Source of the DNA: Piezodorus guildinii | Taxonomy: Eukaryota > Arthropoda > Insecta > Hemiptera > Pentatomidae | Reading direction: 5' to 3' | Assembly: GCA_023052935.1 (NCBI GenBank) | Contig: CM041292.1 | Location: 136,662,951 to 136,726,950, forward strand | Length of the DNA: 64,000 nucleotides | Part shown: positions 44,051-56,199 of the stretch, in pieces | How positions within the stretch are numbered: the first letter of the stretch is position 1 | How the letters are laid out: each line of letters begins with the position of its first letter | The notes under the pieces: model-generated | The model's database searches: none | Seen by the model: only the letters and a program-made list of their open reading frames with translations | What the model was told of the DNA's origin: nothing | Position numbers and translations under genes: made by a program

Positions 44051-46440
44051 CTTTTGTTTAATTTAATCCACCTAGGCATTCTAGCTTCAGAAAGCATTAT
44101 CGTATAACTTGAAGAAAAGTTTCAGTAAATCTTCCACGATATTTTAAGCAGATATTTCATAAATCAAATCAAATTAATTCTTACAATACTTATTTATTAT
44201 ATTTTATAGGTTAGGGATAATCTAGGCTAACCCCTAATCCTGTTATATTTTATATTGTATAAGTGTTATTAAATGAATAAAGATTTATCTACTAATTTAA
44301 GTATTTTATTTAAAGTCAGGTTTTAAACATTTAGGAAGAATCTTAGTAGCTTCTGGCGTCTCGCTGTGGTTCCAAACGAACTTATTTCAGAACAATGCCT
44401 CCACTGATCATTCTATTTGAGATATATCAGCTATTTTAACGTCATTTTGTTCCTTAGTAAATTCACTTCCAATGGTACGATTGGCATATTTTTATCTCAT
44501 TTCCATATTAAAGATATATAAGTTTTGTCGATAATTTCAGAGAAATGTCTTTGTAACTAATTATTCCTATATAAATCTTTATATATCTATATAATCTGCA
44601 TTTACCTTTGTTTAGATATGTTTGAGTAAACATTGAGTTTTATATAACGACTTGGTGATTTTTTAAGAATTTTCAAAAAATGTCACTAAAATTAAAATTA
44701 TTTTAAGTACATCGATACATAGAAAACATAAGGAAGTGGAAATTGCTTTGATTTTTTTTAGGTTTTGTTTATAGTTTTACGGACAAGATTTTAAAACCGT
44801 AAATTGATTTTTACGCTTTTAGTTAAGTAGAACGCATTGACGTATACAATTATTTTGATTTCTATCTTAATTTTTCCAAATGATAAACCATGTAAAGAAA
44901 ATCCCCGGAATGAGATATAATTTTTACTATGTTTGTGTAGGATATTTTAGTTATAAGTTTTAAGATAGGGATATCAGATAATCCATATTGCCTTAAATAG
45001 TACGACCAGTGCCGACTTTTGTATCAAAAACGGGCGTTTTGATCCACTGTGCGTCTCAAGCGTCATATTCATCTGATAAATTTGTCAACCTAATGTTAGG
45101 ATATTTCTTAAAACCTTAGTAACAATTAATTTTTTTAAATTTACTCGCTTATGTTTGCATTCGATATAGTGATAAACTTCACAAATAAATAAATAAATAA
45201 TAAATTAAAATGGTCAATGTTTTTAAAAATTAATTGGGTAGGATCCTATCATATTAGACCATTAATGGTATGTAATGTTAAGAAAGGATATAGCATATAT
45301 ATGTAATTTATTTTTTAAATCTCTAGCTTAATTAATATCTTAAGAGTAAGTCAAGAAATATATAAATTCGATGAATATGACTCTTGAGACACCAAATGTT
45401 ACTAAGACTCTTTAGTAAACATAAAATGGTAGAAGATAGAAAATGTTAAAAAAATTAAGACTTGAATCTTTTGGATTCTGCTATTTCCTCACTGGTGGAG
45501 GAATAAGCCTACTCTGCGGTTTCATCAACTGATTATAAATATTTTATAGACAGGTATCCATGCATTAACTTCTGTGTAATCTGAAATTTTATATTATATT
45601 ATTTATGTTAGTATTATTTTATCATATATTTTCCTTTCATTCTATTGTGCTATAATGTCACTTATTTTACGTTATTATCATAAAGCCACTAATATTAATT
45701 TTAAGACTGATTTTAATATCACAGAATAAAAAAATGTACTTAAAGTAATAATGTAAAGTGTTATAAAATCACCACAAAACAAAATACAATACAATGGAGT
45801 GTCGTATGGAGTGTCGTGCGAATCCTAGGCCAACGGCCGTGTAGGTAGATGATTAGACCGATATCATGACGTTAAAAAAAAAAAACAAAAAAAAAAACAC
45901 AAATCGAAGGCGGATAAACAGCATTACAGTTCCTGAAACGGAACCGCGATTATTTATTGATAAAAGCAAATAGAGCAACAAAGCGGTTTTCATTACAGCG
46001 GACGTTTCCATCGTTAGTCAAAATATCCGAGGCTCAATATTGCTCGGATCTAACTGTCAGACAGAGAAGAAGAAGTTTATTGCGCTCTGCCTCTCTTCAA
46101 TATTCTATTTCAGAGGTATAACCAAAGGAAGAGAGTCAATGCCAAGTCACATAATATCTTTAGAAGACTCGTAGAGGCCTTATTAAACTGTGATATTAAT
46201 TTGCAAAAGATGTTGCGGTTATGTAACTGAGATAACTATCTCTGTGATGGCTCATCAACGAGTTTGTTTAAATGTACTCGGTTCTGGCCTTTAAGAGTTG
46301 TAGAGAGCTTTTAGCAAACAAGAGATGGGTTTTATCAAGGAAGCGGATATATCATAAGATTCGTTTCTACATTCTAAAAGAACTTTACTTACATTTCATT
46401 AACCCCATGAGGTATCTATATTTTAAATTTATATTCAACT
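44051..46440. other. Stretch without recognisable gene
   Basis: Mostly AT-rich. A GC-richer patch lies at about 45985-46145, and a SINE-2-like fragment at 45790-45875 is listed separately. No gene found. Confidence 0.5.
45790..45875 (-). mobile_element. SINE-2 fragment
   Basis: CGAATCCTAGGCCAACGGCC then GTGTAGGTAGATGATTAGACC and GATATCATGACG matches the 3' half of SINE-2 (compare the 36602-36660 copy). The promoter head is absent. Confidence 0.55.
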
Positions 46441-46449
46441 TATCCTGGT

Positions 46450-47085
46450 TGAACAGATTCACTATCTTGGGCAATAGCTTGGCAAACGTCTTACATAGAA
46501 TCCACACACAACACTTAAACGACAAGAAACTGCTCACCGCTTTCGGTTACTTCAAGACTTAGGGTGTGTTATTCTGCACGCGTTTTAGAGGCTGGAGCGA
46601 TAGCTGTTTCCTAAAATTAAGTAGGAACCGCTACCGCTTAAAACGGTGTAGTCTAAACGCTCCTTGGAATCCCAGACGCTCAACCTTCCACTAAAATACA
46701 AAAGGCCCATCTACATTACCAATATAAGGCCTATCTGTACTTAGGACTCCAGCTTGACAAACGCCTTAGTTGGAACACTTATACAAGACTGAAACGACAA
46801 GAAACAGCTCGGCGTTTTCGGCCACTTACTCCAACACTTACTAGACAAACGTTCTAATCTTCCACTTAACTAAAAAAGGCCATCTACATGACTATCATAC
46901 GGTCTATACAGACTTATGGAGAAAAGCTTTGGGACTCAACTAAACCATCAAATTCTCCCGTATCCAATTGTTCCGAAAGTTCTCAATGCTCCTTACTTTG
47001 TTCATAATAAACTCTTTCATTTAATTTTATCTTACAGCAAATTTACTAGTTTTATCACCCAAAACAGTTGCACATTTCAATAAAT
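46450..47085 (+). pseudogene. Jockey-type LINE pieces, tandemly rearranged, with MITE insertion
   Basis: Two partial copies lie head to tail. The first (46455-46560, resuming 46665-46740) reads LGNSLANVLHRIHTQHL-like frames equivalent to LGLQLDKRLTWNTHTRL, then YKRPIYITNIRPICT. It is interrupted by a MITE at 46562-46663. The second (46740-47085) reads LGLQLDKRLSWNTYTRLKRQ, then TIIRSIQTYGEKLWDSTKPS, and ends in CAGTTGCACATTTCAATAAA. Frameshifts and deletions abound. The arrangement implies a local duplication after the Jockey insertion. Confidence 0.72.
46562..46663 (-). mobile_element. MITE, second copy of the 23830 family
   Basis: GGGTGTGTTATTCTGCACGC, GTTTTAGAGGCTGGAGCGAT and CCGCTACCGC...AAAACGG match the reverse of the 160-bp MITE. 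It is flanked by TTA at 46559-46561 and a diverged TTG on the right. It is inserted in, and therefore younger than, the Jockey fragment. Confidence 0.65.
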
Positions 47086-47379
47086 AATCAAATGATAGAA
47101 TATCAGAGTTGTACCTTTCAGTAGATTTTTCGAGTGACTCGAGTGTGAAAATCTATTCACTGATTACGAAGCTACTGAAGTGTTTCTGCAATGATACGAT
47201 CATTACCCAATGGATTTGTCAAGTTATAAACCAATACTCCCAGCTAACTATTCTTGGAAATGTTAAAGATCGTAATGATTTAAATAGAGACGCATCAAAA
47301 GTAAATAATTATGTGGATTACTTCACCTTATCTTACCATATTTTCTTTAAGCATTCAGATATACAATTGGTATTCACTG

Positions 47380-47655
47380 AAAGAAGAGCACTAGTCTTCT
47401 GTTCTTCAAGTCCCAAGTTCGAACCCCGGCAGAGGCAGAATTATTTATTCTATTTTTGAGGTGAAGCGAAGGGTATGGCGACACCAGGCAAACACAGTCC
47501 CCATAAGGTGGATACCTGAATATTAGTGAAAAAACTGGCGGATAGGCTGGATCAAGGCTTAATCACTTCCTTGCGTCGTCCCTGAAACAGTACGATATAT
47601 CGCTAACTGCTGAGCACAAGATATTCATGGGCTGTAAAGGTACAGGTTTTTTTCA
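47380..47655 (+). mobile_element. SINE-2, plus strand
   Basis: A tRNA-like head with B box AGTTCGAACCC (47416-47426) is followed by GGCAGAATTATTTATTC and CCCCATAAGGTGGATACC. The 3' end is TGTAAAGGTACAGG followed by a T-run. This matches the minus-strand copies at 36552 and 50166. Confidence 0.75.
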
Positions 47656-48049
47656 CTGAAGAAGTGTTGGCATAATGTTTTGAAAAGCATTAATATAAAT
47701 CAAAAAATGTGAATACGCCAAATAGGCTCTGAAAACAGGTTCTATAAACGAGAATATCAGGCCTAAAACTAGAACCTAAACAATTAATAAAGTTCCTTTA
47801 GAAAATTTTCTTAAAAAATGTAGTTCGAAAACGGAAAAGTGTGACAAAGGGGTAGGTAGTATAAGAAGTCAAAGCTCGAAAAACCCAAACTCGAGGACCC
47901 ACTGCTCCAAACGGAAAACATCTCACTAATTATTTTGGAAAGAAGAAATATTCCGCTTAAGGTAAGGAGTAGCTCATGTGAATTTTACATTATTATCGGG
48001 CAATTAGAGTGCTGGGAAGCTCCTCTACATGTTTTCATGCCTTTATATA

Positions 48050-48105
48050 TTTTACTCAAATTTACTAGTTGTATTCATTAACAGTTGTAAATTGCAATAA
48101 ATAAC
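48050..48105 (+). mobile_element. Jockey 3'-UTR fragment
   Basis: TTTACTAGTTGTATTC, then AACAGTTGTAAATTGCAATAAA, parallels the end at 47045-47085 (TTTACTAGTTTTATCAC...CAATAAA) and the tail at 39005. Short, so confidence is limited. Confidence 0.5.
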
Positions 48106-48109
48106 ATTA

Positions 48110-49005
48110 TTGGCAAGAGAACTTTACCTCTACTTGTAGGAGTTTTCACATTCAAACGATATTTGAAAACTAAATATGAACAGTCATACATATGATAAAA
48201 AGTCTGAATAGAAAGTATATATTACTGTAATATAAACTATTAACTTCAAACTTATTAAATAAGATGCATATTATAATCAGTACACTAGATTATTACTTTT
48301 TTCTGGATTTATTGTTAAAATTTTTGGCGGTCTCTAAAACAATTCATTAACCAACATTTTGTCTAGGGAAACTGTAAAATAAGCGACAACTGTTTTTCAT
48401 TCGGTTTAAACTCAAGTAAATGAAGCATTATTCCTATACAAGTGAACTTGCCTCTGCTTACCACGGGTACAATTTCAATGTATCATTTATTTTTAAAAAA
48501 TCTCCGTCTGACCGTTTAGAGTCTATCGCTTTGTGAGTTTTAGTTTATCCTAACGAAAAGTGCAATTAGCAAGCAAATATAGATATTTATGTATAACGTC
48601 TATTCATTATTATATTTAATCACCCTCAGAAAAGAAAAAAAATATATATGTAGAAATTAGTTACGTTTATTTGTTTACTATTATAAGTAAAGATAACGGT
48701 AAATTTAATTTTTCCATATATTGAAAATTTGATTGATATGTGTTTATTTAAAAAATACAGAAATAAGAAGGGATCCTAAATTATTCGGTTTATTAATATT
48801 TTATATTTCAAATGAACTATTTAAATTATATTTCAAAGGTTAAATTAACTTTCCACTAGGATCACATGATCCTACATATTATCGTTAGTATCTAACATTT
48901 TTCTATCGTTGTGACAATTATATTTGTTTAGCTATAACTTTCCTCTTTATTTATAAAATACGTTCATAAGTTTATGGGTTTAAAGCTACTTTATATCAAC
49001 TTGTA
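48110..49005. other. AT-rich stretch without recognisable gene
   Basis: Nothing recognisable on either strand. Confidence 0.5.
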
Positions 49006-49009
49006 CGAT

Positions 49010-49200
49010 TTATTTTATTGCATATTAACTTTTCTAAAATCTTGCTCTTTCCAATGGTATATTATACGTCTATGTTACTACTTATATTTCAGAAATAAGT
49101 TTTTAATGACTTGGTTACAGAAAATTTATTTTTCTCGTTTAAAAAAAAAAGTAAATTGCAATATATTTCATTTTGAAAAAATCGGGAAAGAATGCCCTAA
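49010..49200 (+). mobile_element. R-family repeat, internal fragment
   Basis: CTTTCCAATGGTATATTATA followed by CGTCTATGTTACTAC is the conserved R block otherwise read CTTTCCAACGGTATATCATA. The remainder is strongly diverged. Confidence 0.5.
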
Positions 49201-50084
49201 TTAATGATGAAAACCACATTAAAATCCTTCTTGTGGTCTAGAAGGAGTTAGGGGAATACAAAAATCAAGTTTCCATTTTATATATGGTATATAGAGATTT
49301 TAGATAGTATTTATCTTAATAAATAAAATTTAATTATAACATAGACTCATTTATGTCACTCAATAAAGGAACAGACAATAATCCAATACCGTTAAATTTT
49401 ATTGCAGCAAATGTAATTAAAATATAAGTTAATTTCATTTTATAGATGTTTAGATTGTTCTACATTAGGTGTAGATAATAAAAAAAAAATTATAGTAAAA
49501 TTTTATTTTTTTTTCAAGAGTTCCTCCCTGAACAGATTTTATAAATTTATTTAAGTAGTCACGTCTTTCTTGGAGGGGTTTCTAAAGAACTCTGGAATCG
49601 ATTTATTGCTTCGGAGTTGAGTATTCAATAGTCCTTCTTACTACTGAAATTCAATTTATCGTCCTTATTGATACCCAAGATATTTGCATTCGAATTGAAC
49701 TGGCAGCATGAAAAAAGTATTTTGAACAAAATAATTAAAAATAAATCATTAAATTCAAATTATACTTTATTTTATACTACTTGAAAATTACCTATACTGC
49801 TGAAAGAAAAATAGAATATTCAACGTCTACTAGACTATGCTTTTATCGTTCAATTTATCATAAATAGCATTAAATTCGATTTAATTTTATTTTTCTTGTG
49901 AGAATTGATAGGAAACGGATAAATATAAACGGTCTATCGATGTGAAAGTTTTAAGGAATTAATATCTTGTAGGTTTTATTTTGATTGAAATAGTCTGGTG
50001 TGACTTAAATGCCGATATTTAGAATTTTCTTCCCTTAAGTACATATGCTCACGTGGGTTCTAAACATTTATTTTTTATTGCACA

Positions 50085-50560
50085 ATGGTTTATTATTTAC
50101 AAATAACAATATTAGGGTGTAACTGTTTCAATAGCTGTTAATAGGCAATTAAGTAATATGACAAAAAACTGTACCTCTACAATCCATAAAGGGGCTTAGT
50201 GCATATAGAGATTCGTACTGTTTCTAGGCCAACGGCTCTGCAAGGAAGTGATTTGGCCTTGATCACGCTCAGGCGCAAGTTTTTTTCCCAATTTAGGTAC
50301 ACACTTTAAAGAGGATGGTTGTCCGCCAGGATGGTCTCTATAACCTTGGGTTGCCCTCCAGCTAAATTAACAGAATAAATAATATTCTGTCAAAGCAGGG
50401 CTTTGAATCAAGGACCAGTAGAACAAGAGACTAGTGCTCTATCCACTTGGCCACACCTAAGTAATATGAAAAGCAATAAATAATTCAAAGACATATCACC
50501 ACTGCTAATTTCAAAATTCTATACCTCTGCTAGTTCTAAAAAAATTGATTTTGATTTTTT
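50085..50560 (+). repeat. Dispersed repeat R2, split by SINE-2
   Basis: TTTATTATTTACAAATAAC and ATAGCTGTTAATAGGCAATT resume after the SINE as AATATGAAAAGCAATAAAT and CTCTGCTAGTTCTAA, matching the uninterrupted copy at 8755-8925. Confidence 0.55.
50166..50457 (-). mobile_element. SINE-2 with 16-bp target duplication
   Basis: Minus-strand head words appear in inverse (CCACTTGGCCA for the A box, GGGCTTTGAATC for a decayed B box). The body matches GGTACACACTTTAAAGAGGA, and the 3' end CTGTACCTCTACAATCC sits at the left. TAAGTAATATGA-A/C-AAA flanks it at 50150-50165 and 50458-50473. The B box has lost its consensus, so this copy is probably transcriptionally dead. Confidence 0.8.
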
Positions 50561-51109
50561 GTAGGTATTTATTGAGATATGTTATAATTTGTTTCAAAAT
50601 CAACAACAATAGTAATAGTGATACGAAAATAAACCACATCAATTTGTTAGTATTGATAAAAAACGGGCATATATACAAGATGAAAAAAAAGTCACAACCG
50701 ACTACAGGCGAAAAGAGTAAATATATTTTTATAGGTTCATTTTTTTTATTTTTCTAACCAAACATAAGAATATAAATGTAGATGTATAATATGCGATTGC
50801 AAAGCTAAAGATTATAGAAAAAATGTTATCCCATATGAAAAGTTGGAAACGGCAATTGAGAGTAATAAAAGTAGACAAAATCAGGTCATTTTTGTAGATT
50901 CCTATTGTTATTTTATTCTAGATTTCTAACTTCTGTTGTTATTATTTAATCTGAAACTCATCTTCCCATAGAAACTCAATTAATTTTTTTAATTTCTTTC
51001 TTTTACTCTAACTGTGTTAAAAAACAAACCCAAAAAACTGTATTTAAAAGTTATTAAATTAATTTTGACAACGTAAGTAATTAAAAGTCATTTGTTGGGC
51101 TTACTAGTT

Positions 51110-51635
51110 TTTAATTTGACACCTACAGGTTTCATACTTATCTCGTATTTGCTTCTATTTTATTCTAACATCAGATCCTCAGAAAAATGTTTAATGATTA
51201 ATAATTTGTCACCAACCAGTACCTCTATACATCTTTATATTCCATTTATTTTAGACCTAGAGTTCTTATGATTTCATCAGGGCATTATAGGTCATTCTTA
51301 TCCCTAGATCCACCCACTCAAGGGTGGAAACGGCAGTGGTCCAGCGAGCTTTAGAAAAAAGGTTTAGTAAAGATTCAGTGGTGGCTAGATTATCAACTCA
51401 TGGGCGGAATGTTAGTGATTATAGCTCTATTACTCAGTCCTAGCAGACGTTTCATTCGAGTAAGGTCGCTGGGAAAGAAACTGATCTCCCAGAGCAGCTC
51501 AAGGGTAAGCGGTAGGACTTGGCTTAGTTCCAGTAGTAAGTTCCATATGTTTAAGTCTTTTAATTTTTCTGTTACAATATAATATTTTTCCCATAATATC
51601 GTACTATTTTAATGCAGGTATGATTTTCAATAAAT
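51110..51635. other. Stretch without recognisable gene
   Basis: Only a short Jockey-like trace (CACCCACTCAAGGGTGGAAACG near 51310). No gene was seen. Confidence 0.45.
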
Positions 51636-51639
51636 AAAA

Positions 51640-53225
51640 TAATTTTTTTTTTCAGAAACAATTTTTTATTGAGTAATATAACAATATGTCCTACTTAAGA
51701 CATTTTTAATAGTTATAAAGTACAACATTCATACAATATATACAAAACAATAAATTTATAAAATGATAATACAATATACATATATTCAAAACAGAATCAA
51801 TAAGAATATATACAAAACTCACTCATACCCATATACAATTCTCAAGCATACACCACGTGAGTGGATAATCTAGCCAATGCTAGAACTCCAATATACATGT
51901 TCCAAGAGGTCTCGAGGCCACTGCCGTTTCAACTTTCTAGGGGGATGATAAGGATGTGTGGAGTAAAATAAAAACAAAAACGACAGAAAATTAAATTAAC
52001 AGGTACTTCCTGAAGTCACTAAGGGTCTCTTTCTTCAGCAATAACGAGTGAAATATGCGAAAATCACATAATTAAAAGAAAAGAGATAGAGAAAAAAACA
52101 ATAAATCAAGTAAGAATAATTATGACGAAGTCTAAAATTAAATTATAAAGATTGAGTTAGCGGATTCAGGTGATGGAAAAGGTTCTGATGGAATGTGGAG
52201 AATTTCGATGGAATATGGTTTAAAAAAAATGGAATATTTAGTTTAAAACATGTGGTTACTGAATACCGCCAGTGGGAGTGACAAAATGCACAGCTTAGAT
52301 TTATTTTGAGCAGTGATTTCTGTGAGCTCCCTATATTCCATAGTGAAATGCTTTCCAAGAAGTGGTCTGCAGATAATGTCTAGGAGGACAATGAAATGTC
52401 ATTGGGAATTTCAAAAATTGAAACATTGAATTTTTAAAATGAAAAAAAATATTTGCAAAGTCTTGACTTGTATTAATAATCACCAATGCATCAAGACAAA
52501 TCCAACATTCTAAGTGATACAGTTACTACTGTGATTGAATAAAGGGCTCCACAAAACTTTTGTGTTCAGAAAATCTGCTATACGGCTCTGTGAACTGAAA
52601 CCTTGACATTAATAGTATATTATCATTCCATCATAAAGTTTCTCATAGGTTGAATTTAATATCCATATTAAGTTGTATTACCAATTTTAAATTCACTTAC
52701 CTATAGTATTGCGATCGGGAAAATTTTCGAATTCCAGTTTTCAACAGAAATTCACGTTTTAGGGTCCCCTGAGTTCAAATAAATAAGTCCCGCAAAAAGG
52801 TCTGTGTGTCCGTGTTTCTGTGTGTGGTAACTAGCGCAAAAACGAAAAGTCGTACTAAACCTAAATTTCATATTTATGACTACTATACGTCTGAGATGTT
52901 ACAACAACATTTTCATCAAAATCAGCTGACCGGAAGTCCTAATTTATCCCATGCATTTAGCACCTTTTTACGATTTTCTCAAAAATGGCTCTAACGATTT
53001 AAATTTTTTAATACACCACATATTTATGATTGGTGACATAATAAGGATCATTAACTATTGTTCGGAGGACTTTGGATTGAAAGGATTGAATGCGTTTGAT
53101 TTTAAAATAATTGGTTGTCCCCCACAGTTCAAGTCCGTATGTTCAGATAGGTTTCAGGTGTATATTAGCAGCTTGTTATCAATAGATAACAAGCTTAGAA
53201 TGTCTGTTCAGTAGTCTATACAATT
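51640..53225 (-). mobile_element. Jockey-type LINE 3' end, minus strand, interrupted
   Basis: Begins at the left with a T-run and AACAATTTTTTATTGAGTAA, matching 2499. The pieces are 51640-51955 (GAGGCCACTGCCGTTTCAAC), 52145-52260 (GGTTCTGATGGAATGTGG) and 53030-53225 (TTGGTGACATAATAAGGATC, CGGAGGACTTTGGATTG). Between them lie unassigned sequence (51960-52140, 52265-52685) and an R fragment (52688-53012). No domain is intact. Confidence 0.68.
52688..53012 (-). mobile_element. R-family repeat, 3' half, minus strand
   Basis: TTCACTTACCTATAGTATTG, CGATCGGGAAAATTTTCGAA and TTTAGGGTCCCCTGAGTTCA lead to CACCTTTTTACGATTTTCTC. It lies within, and so probably inserted into, the Jockey fragment. Confidence 0.8.
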
Positions 53226-53469
53226 GGCCATAATATAATATAATTAAACACTGGAAAGAATTTTATTCTGAGACCATAAGATATGCCTGGGTTATATTTT
53301 AAAAAATCACTATTTTTTGTTTTTAACCCTCATCTTCGTAATTATCCAACTAATGCGAATATGCTTCGATCATTTTGATTCCACAGAATGTTTGATGAAT
53401 CAGTTGACATGGTGGATTTAATTTACTTAAGGCAAATTGAATAGGTGAACTCTAGTTAATATAAAAACA

Positions 53470-53640
53470 AGCGGATGAAAAACGCAAACTGTAATTAGTG
53501 AAAACCAGATGAAGTTTTGTCAGTTTAAAATGATGACTGGAAAACAGAGCACGGCGGACCGCACATAGCGCCATTAATCACCAACACTGGCAGGTCTTAG
53601 CTTGAAAGGCAGCTCTGTATTGTATTGTATCAACCACAAC
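53470..53640. other. GC-richer islet, candidate conserved noncoding element
   Basis: ACGGCGGACCGCACATAGCG, GCCATTAATCACCAACACTG, and TGTATTGTATTGTATCAACC then ACAACAACTGTG. A homeodomain-like ATTAATCA and AACCACA (Runt-like) sit close together. No coding frame. Confidence 0.35.
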
Positions 53641-54011
53641 AACTGTGCTTTATTCTGATTGGACACAATTCTTTTGAAATATTTATTTTTATGTTTAGTT
53701 ATAAAAGTAAATTTGTTCATATGAAATAACACACATTTAAAAAAACCATCGTTACCATTCCAAATATTTTTTAGTCAGCGTTAAAGTTTAATAATCCATT
53801 TTGAACTTTGGTACTATGTTACTTTTATGTTATATTTATAAATTATGATAATCGAATTCAATTTAATAATATTTTTTGTTAATTAGGTGAAATAAATTTA
53901 TTTAGTAAAGAGGAGGAAAACATCACCATTGAAATTCAAAGGAAAGAATAATAAATGTTGCTATTATTCATATTGCTATACCTAACTTGTGTGATATATA
54001 TATATATATAT

Positions 54012-54308
54012 ATATTATTTTTTTTTTTTTTTTTTTCAGTGGCTCTGGGCCTCGCGGTGTGATCTCCTGCAAGATTACACTCGCCTTTCACGATGCGATT
54101 CGTAGTGTAGGTGGGGTCATCACTCCCTACGGCTAATTTTATGAGTGGCCACCATTTGGCTGACGGGTCTCACATACCCGGAGAAGAGGCTGTGAGGGAA
54201 TCTCCTTTAATATATTAAATCCTTATACAAGCCCCATCGGGACTCGGATTCGAACTCGCAACCTGTAGCAAGAGAGAGTAGCGCGCTAGCCACTCAGCCA
54301 GGGGCTCC
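54012..54308 (-). mobile_element. SINE-3, tRNA-derived, inserted in a TA microsatellite
   Basis: On the minus strand the head reads an A box TGGCTGAGTGG (54290-54300) and a B box GAGTTCGAATCC (54246-54257), both canonical. The other end is a run of about 20 T on the plus strand, a poly(A) tail. TA repeats flank both ends (54000-54018 and 54310-54330), which suggests insertion into a microsatellite. It is a different family from SINE-1 and SINE-2. The promoter boxes are the best preserved in the window, so it is relatively young. Confidence 0.85.
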
Positions 54309-54309
54309 C

Positions 54310-54310
54310 C

Positions 54311-54348
<38 letters not shown>

Positions 54349-54349
54349 A
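54310..54349. repeat. (TA)n-(TG)n microsatellite
   Basis: About 10 TA units followed by about 9 TG units. Confidence 0.9.
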
Positions 54350-54649
54350 ATTTAAATACAGCAGTTTTAACTTAAATACAACTGATTACTTTGATTATTA
54401 CATTTTGTTCTATGTTGACTATTTAATTACATCATATAAAAAGTACCTGGCTTATAAATTGTCAATGATTAAAAAGAAATCTACTGAGAAAAAAAAAACA
54501 AGAGAAAGGAAAAACTAAAATAAAAATTAATGAATAAAATATAGTATATAACTATTAATTTACTATAGTTTTAAATATACCATATATTTACTTTAATGTC
54601 CTGAAAATGTAGTAGGCTTATAAAATTCTACTAAATATTCGAGTAGATT

Positions 54650-54830
54650 TAACACTACTCTAGTGTACTCCGGATCCCGGGTTCGAATCCTTTGGCAGAA
54701 TTATTTATTCTTATATCTCGGCCATGAAGAAGGCACATACAGCTCTATAAGGTGAATATCCCAAAACTAGGAAAAATCTCTGGCGGCTGAGCGGGAAGTA
54801 GATCTCTGGTGGATCATATTTTTTCGATAA
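54650..54830 (+). mobile_element. SINE-2, truncated, plus strand
   Basis: B box GGGTTCGAATCC followed by GGCAGAATTATTTATTC, CTATAAGGTGAATATCC and CTCTGGCGGCTGAGCGGG. The A box and the 3' end are missing or diverged. Confidence 0.7.
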
Positions 54831-54862
54831 CGTTTTTAAATAAAAAAAAAAAAAAAGTATAA

Positions 54863-55027
<165 letters not shown>

Positions 55028-55029
55028 AG

Positions 55030-56195
55030 AAAAATATAAATATAAAAATATAAAAATAATAAGCCATATTCTGTCCGGATATTAAATTATTTAGTATATT
55101 TGTATAAATACGTCATCAAAGAGCTTCCGTGGAAGTTCCTTTTAAATATTACTATATTTTAGTTCTATTGGAAATCTTTTATTATTTTTCGAAGTTAATG
55201 CATACTTTTGGTTAATATTACGTATTCTGTAAATTTTACTTTTTCTATTAATCTTTTTTGTAACTTCTTTGGTGATATTTTAACACCAAAAATAAGCAAC
55301 TAAAATTTAAAAAAATATATTTAATTTAACGAGTTCTTGGAGTGCATTCAGAACTGTCTGAAAAATTCTCCTCTCCTCTTCAATTTTAAGAGGCAGGAGT
55401 GAAAAAGGAGCTATGGGGAAATATGTAAAATACTACTCTTTAAAAATACCAAGGGGTCTTATACCTGGTATTTTTTCTTTCTTTTTCTTGGCAAGGAAAT
55501 TCTATTACTTTCAGAAGTATGTGATGCATTTTTTATTTCTGCATTTTCAGAGATCAAATATGAATTCTTAAGGGTAGAATAATGTAAAAAAAAAAGCCAA
55601 AAATAGTTCTACTGAATTAGTACCCACTGCATAGTTGGATTTGGACCAAGGATTCCAGTGGAAAGTATTTAAGTTAACTTAAAAAAGGAATTTCAAGAGC
55701 ATTCTTGAGAGGCATGGGGCATTTATGTATATAAAAAATTATTTTATGGTTAAATAAAATAAACTTGATTAACATTATAATTACATGTGCCTAGTAGGTT
55801 GAAAGCGGTACGATCATATAATAGACGGTGATACGGTTTGATTTGCTTCAATTGAATTGTTCTCAATTATCGTTATATTAAACGTCCTGCAATTAGATTA
55901 CAGTTTAATCACATTTCCAAGCCACTACTTCCAACTAAATAACTAATTTTCCCAATCATTAGTATAAATGGCAATGGATACCATTTCCAAATATCAAGTT
56001 GATAAATGGCTCATTCGTCCGATATTAAACAGCATACTTGGGAAAATTTAGAGTAATATTTCCACGATTGCTTCATTATATTATGTTAATAAGTAGTCAT
56101 TCATTGGCTGTTTGAACGGAATACAAAGTCCATATATTTGCTTAACAATTTTTTTTTATTAAAAAAAAAATATATAGTACTTTTTCTTAATCTAT
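55030..56195. other. AT-rich stretch without recognisable gene
   Basis: No coding frame or named repeat was found. Confidence 0.5.
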
Positions 56196-56199
56196 TTAT

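Larger units (their letters stand above)
49905..51104 (-). mobile_element. R-family repeat, minus strand, interrupted
   Basis: The left piece (49905-50062) has CTATCGATGTGAAAG, TTTTGATTGAAATAGTCTGG and TTAAATGCCGATATTTAGAA. The right piece (50785-51104) has GCAAAGCTAAAGATTATAG and ends with TTTTGACAACGTAAG and TTGGGCTTACTAG, the decayed terminal repeat. About 700 bp of other sequence (an R2 copy and a SINE-2) separates them. The left and right pieces may be one element or two. Confidence 0.6.

Noticed and set aside
46272..46562. 96-codon frame as a host gene
   Set aside because: Its last third is a frameshifted Jockey segment, and the rest has no signature.
47109..47459. 116-codon frame as a host gene
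   Set aside because: Its end is the head of SINE-2, and the remainder is unrecognisable.
54246..54308. Possible tRNA gene (canonical A and B boxes)
   Set aside because: Head of SINE-3 with poly(A) end; not a free-standing tRNA.
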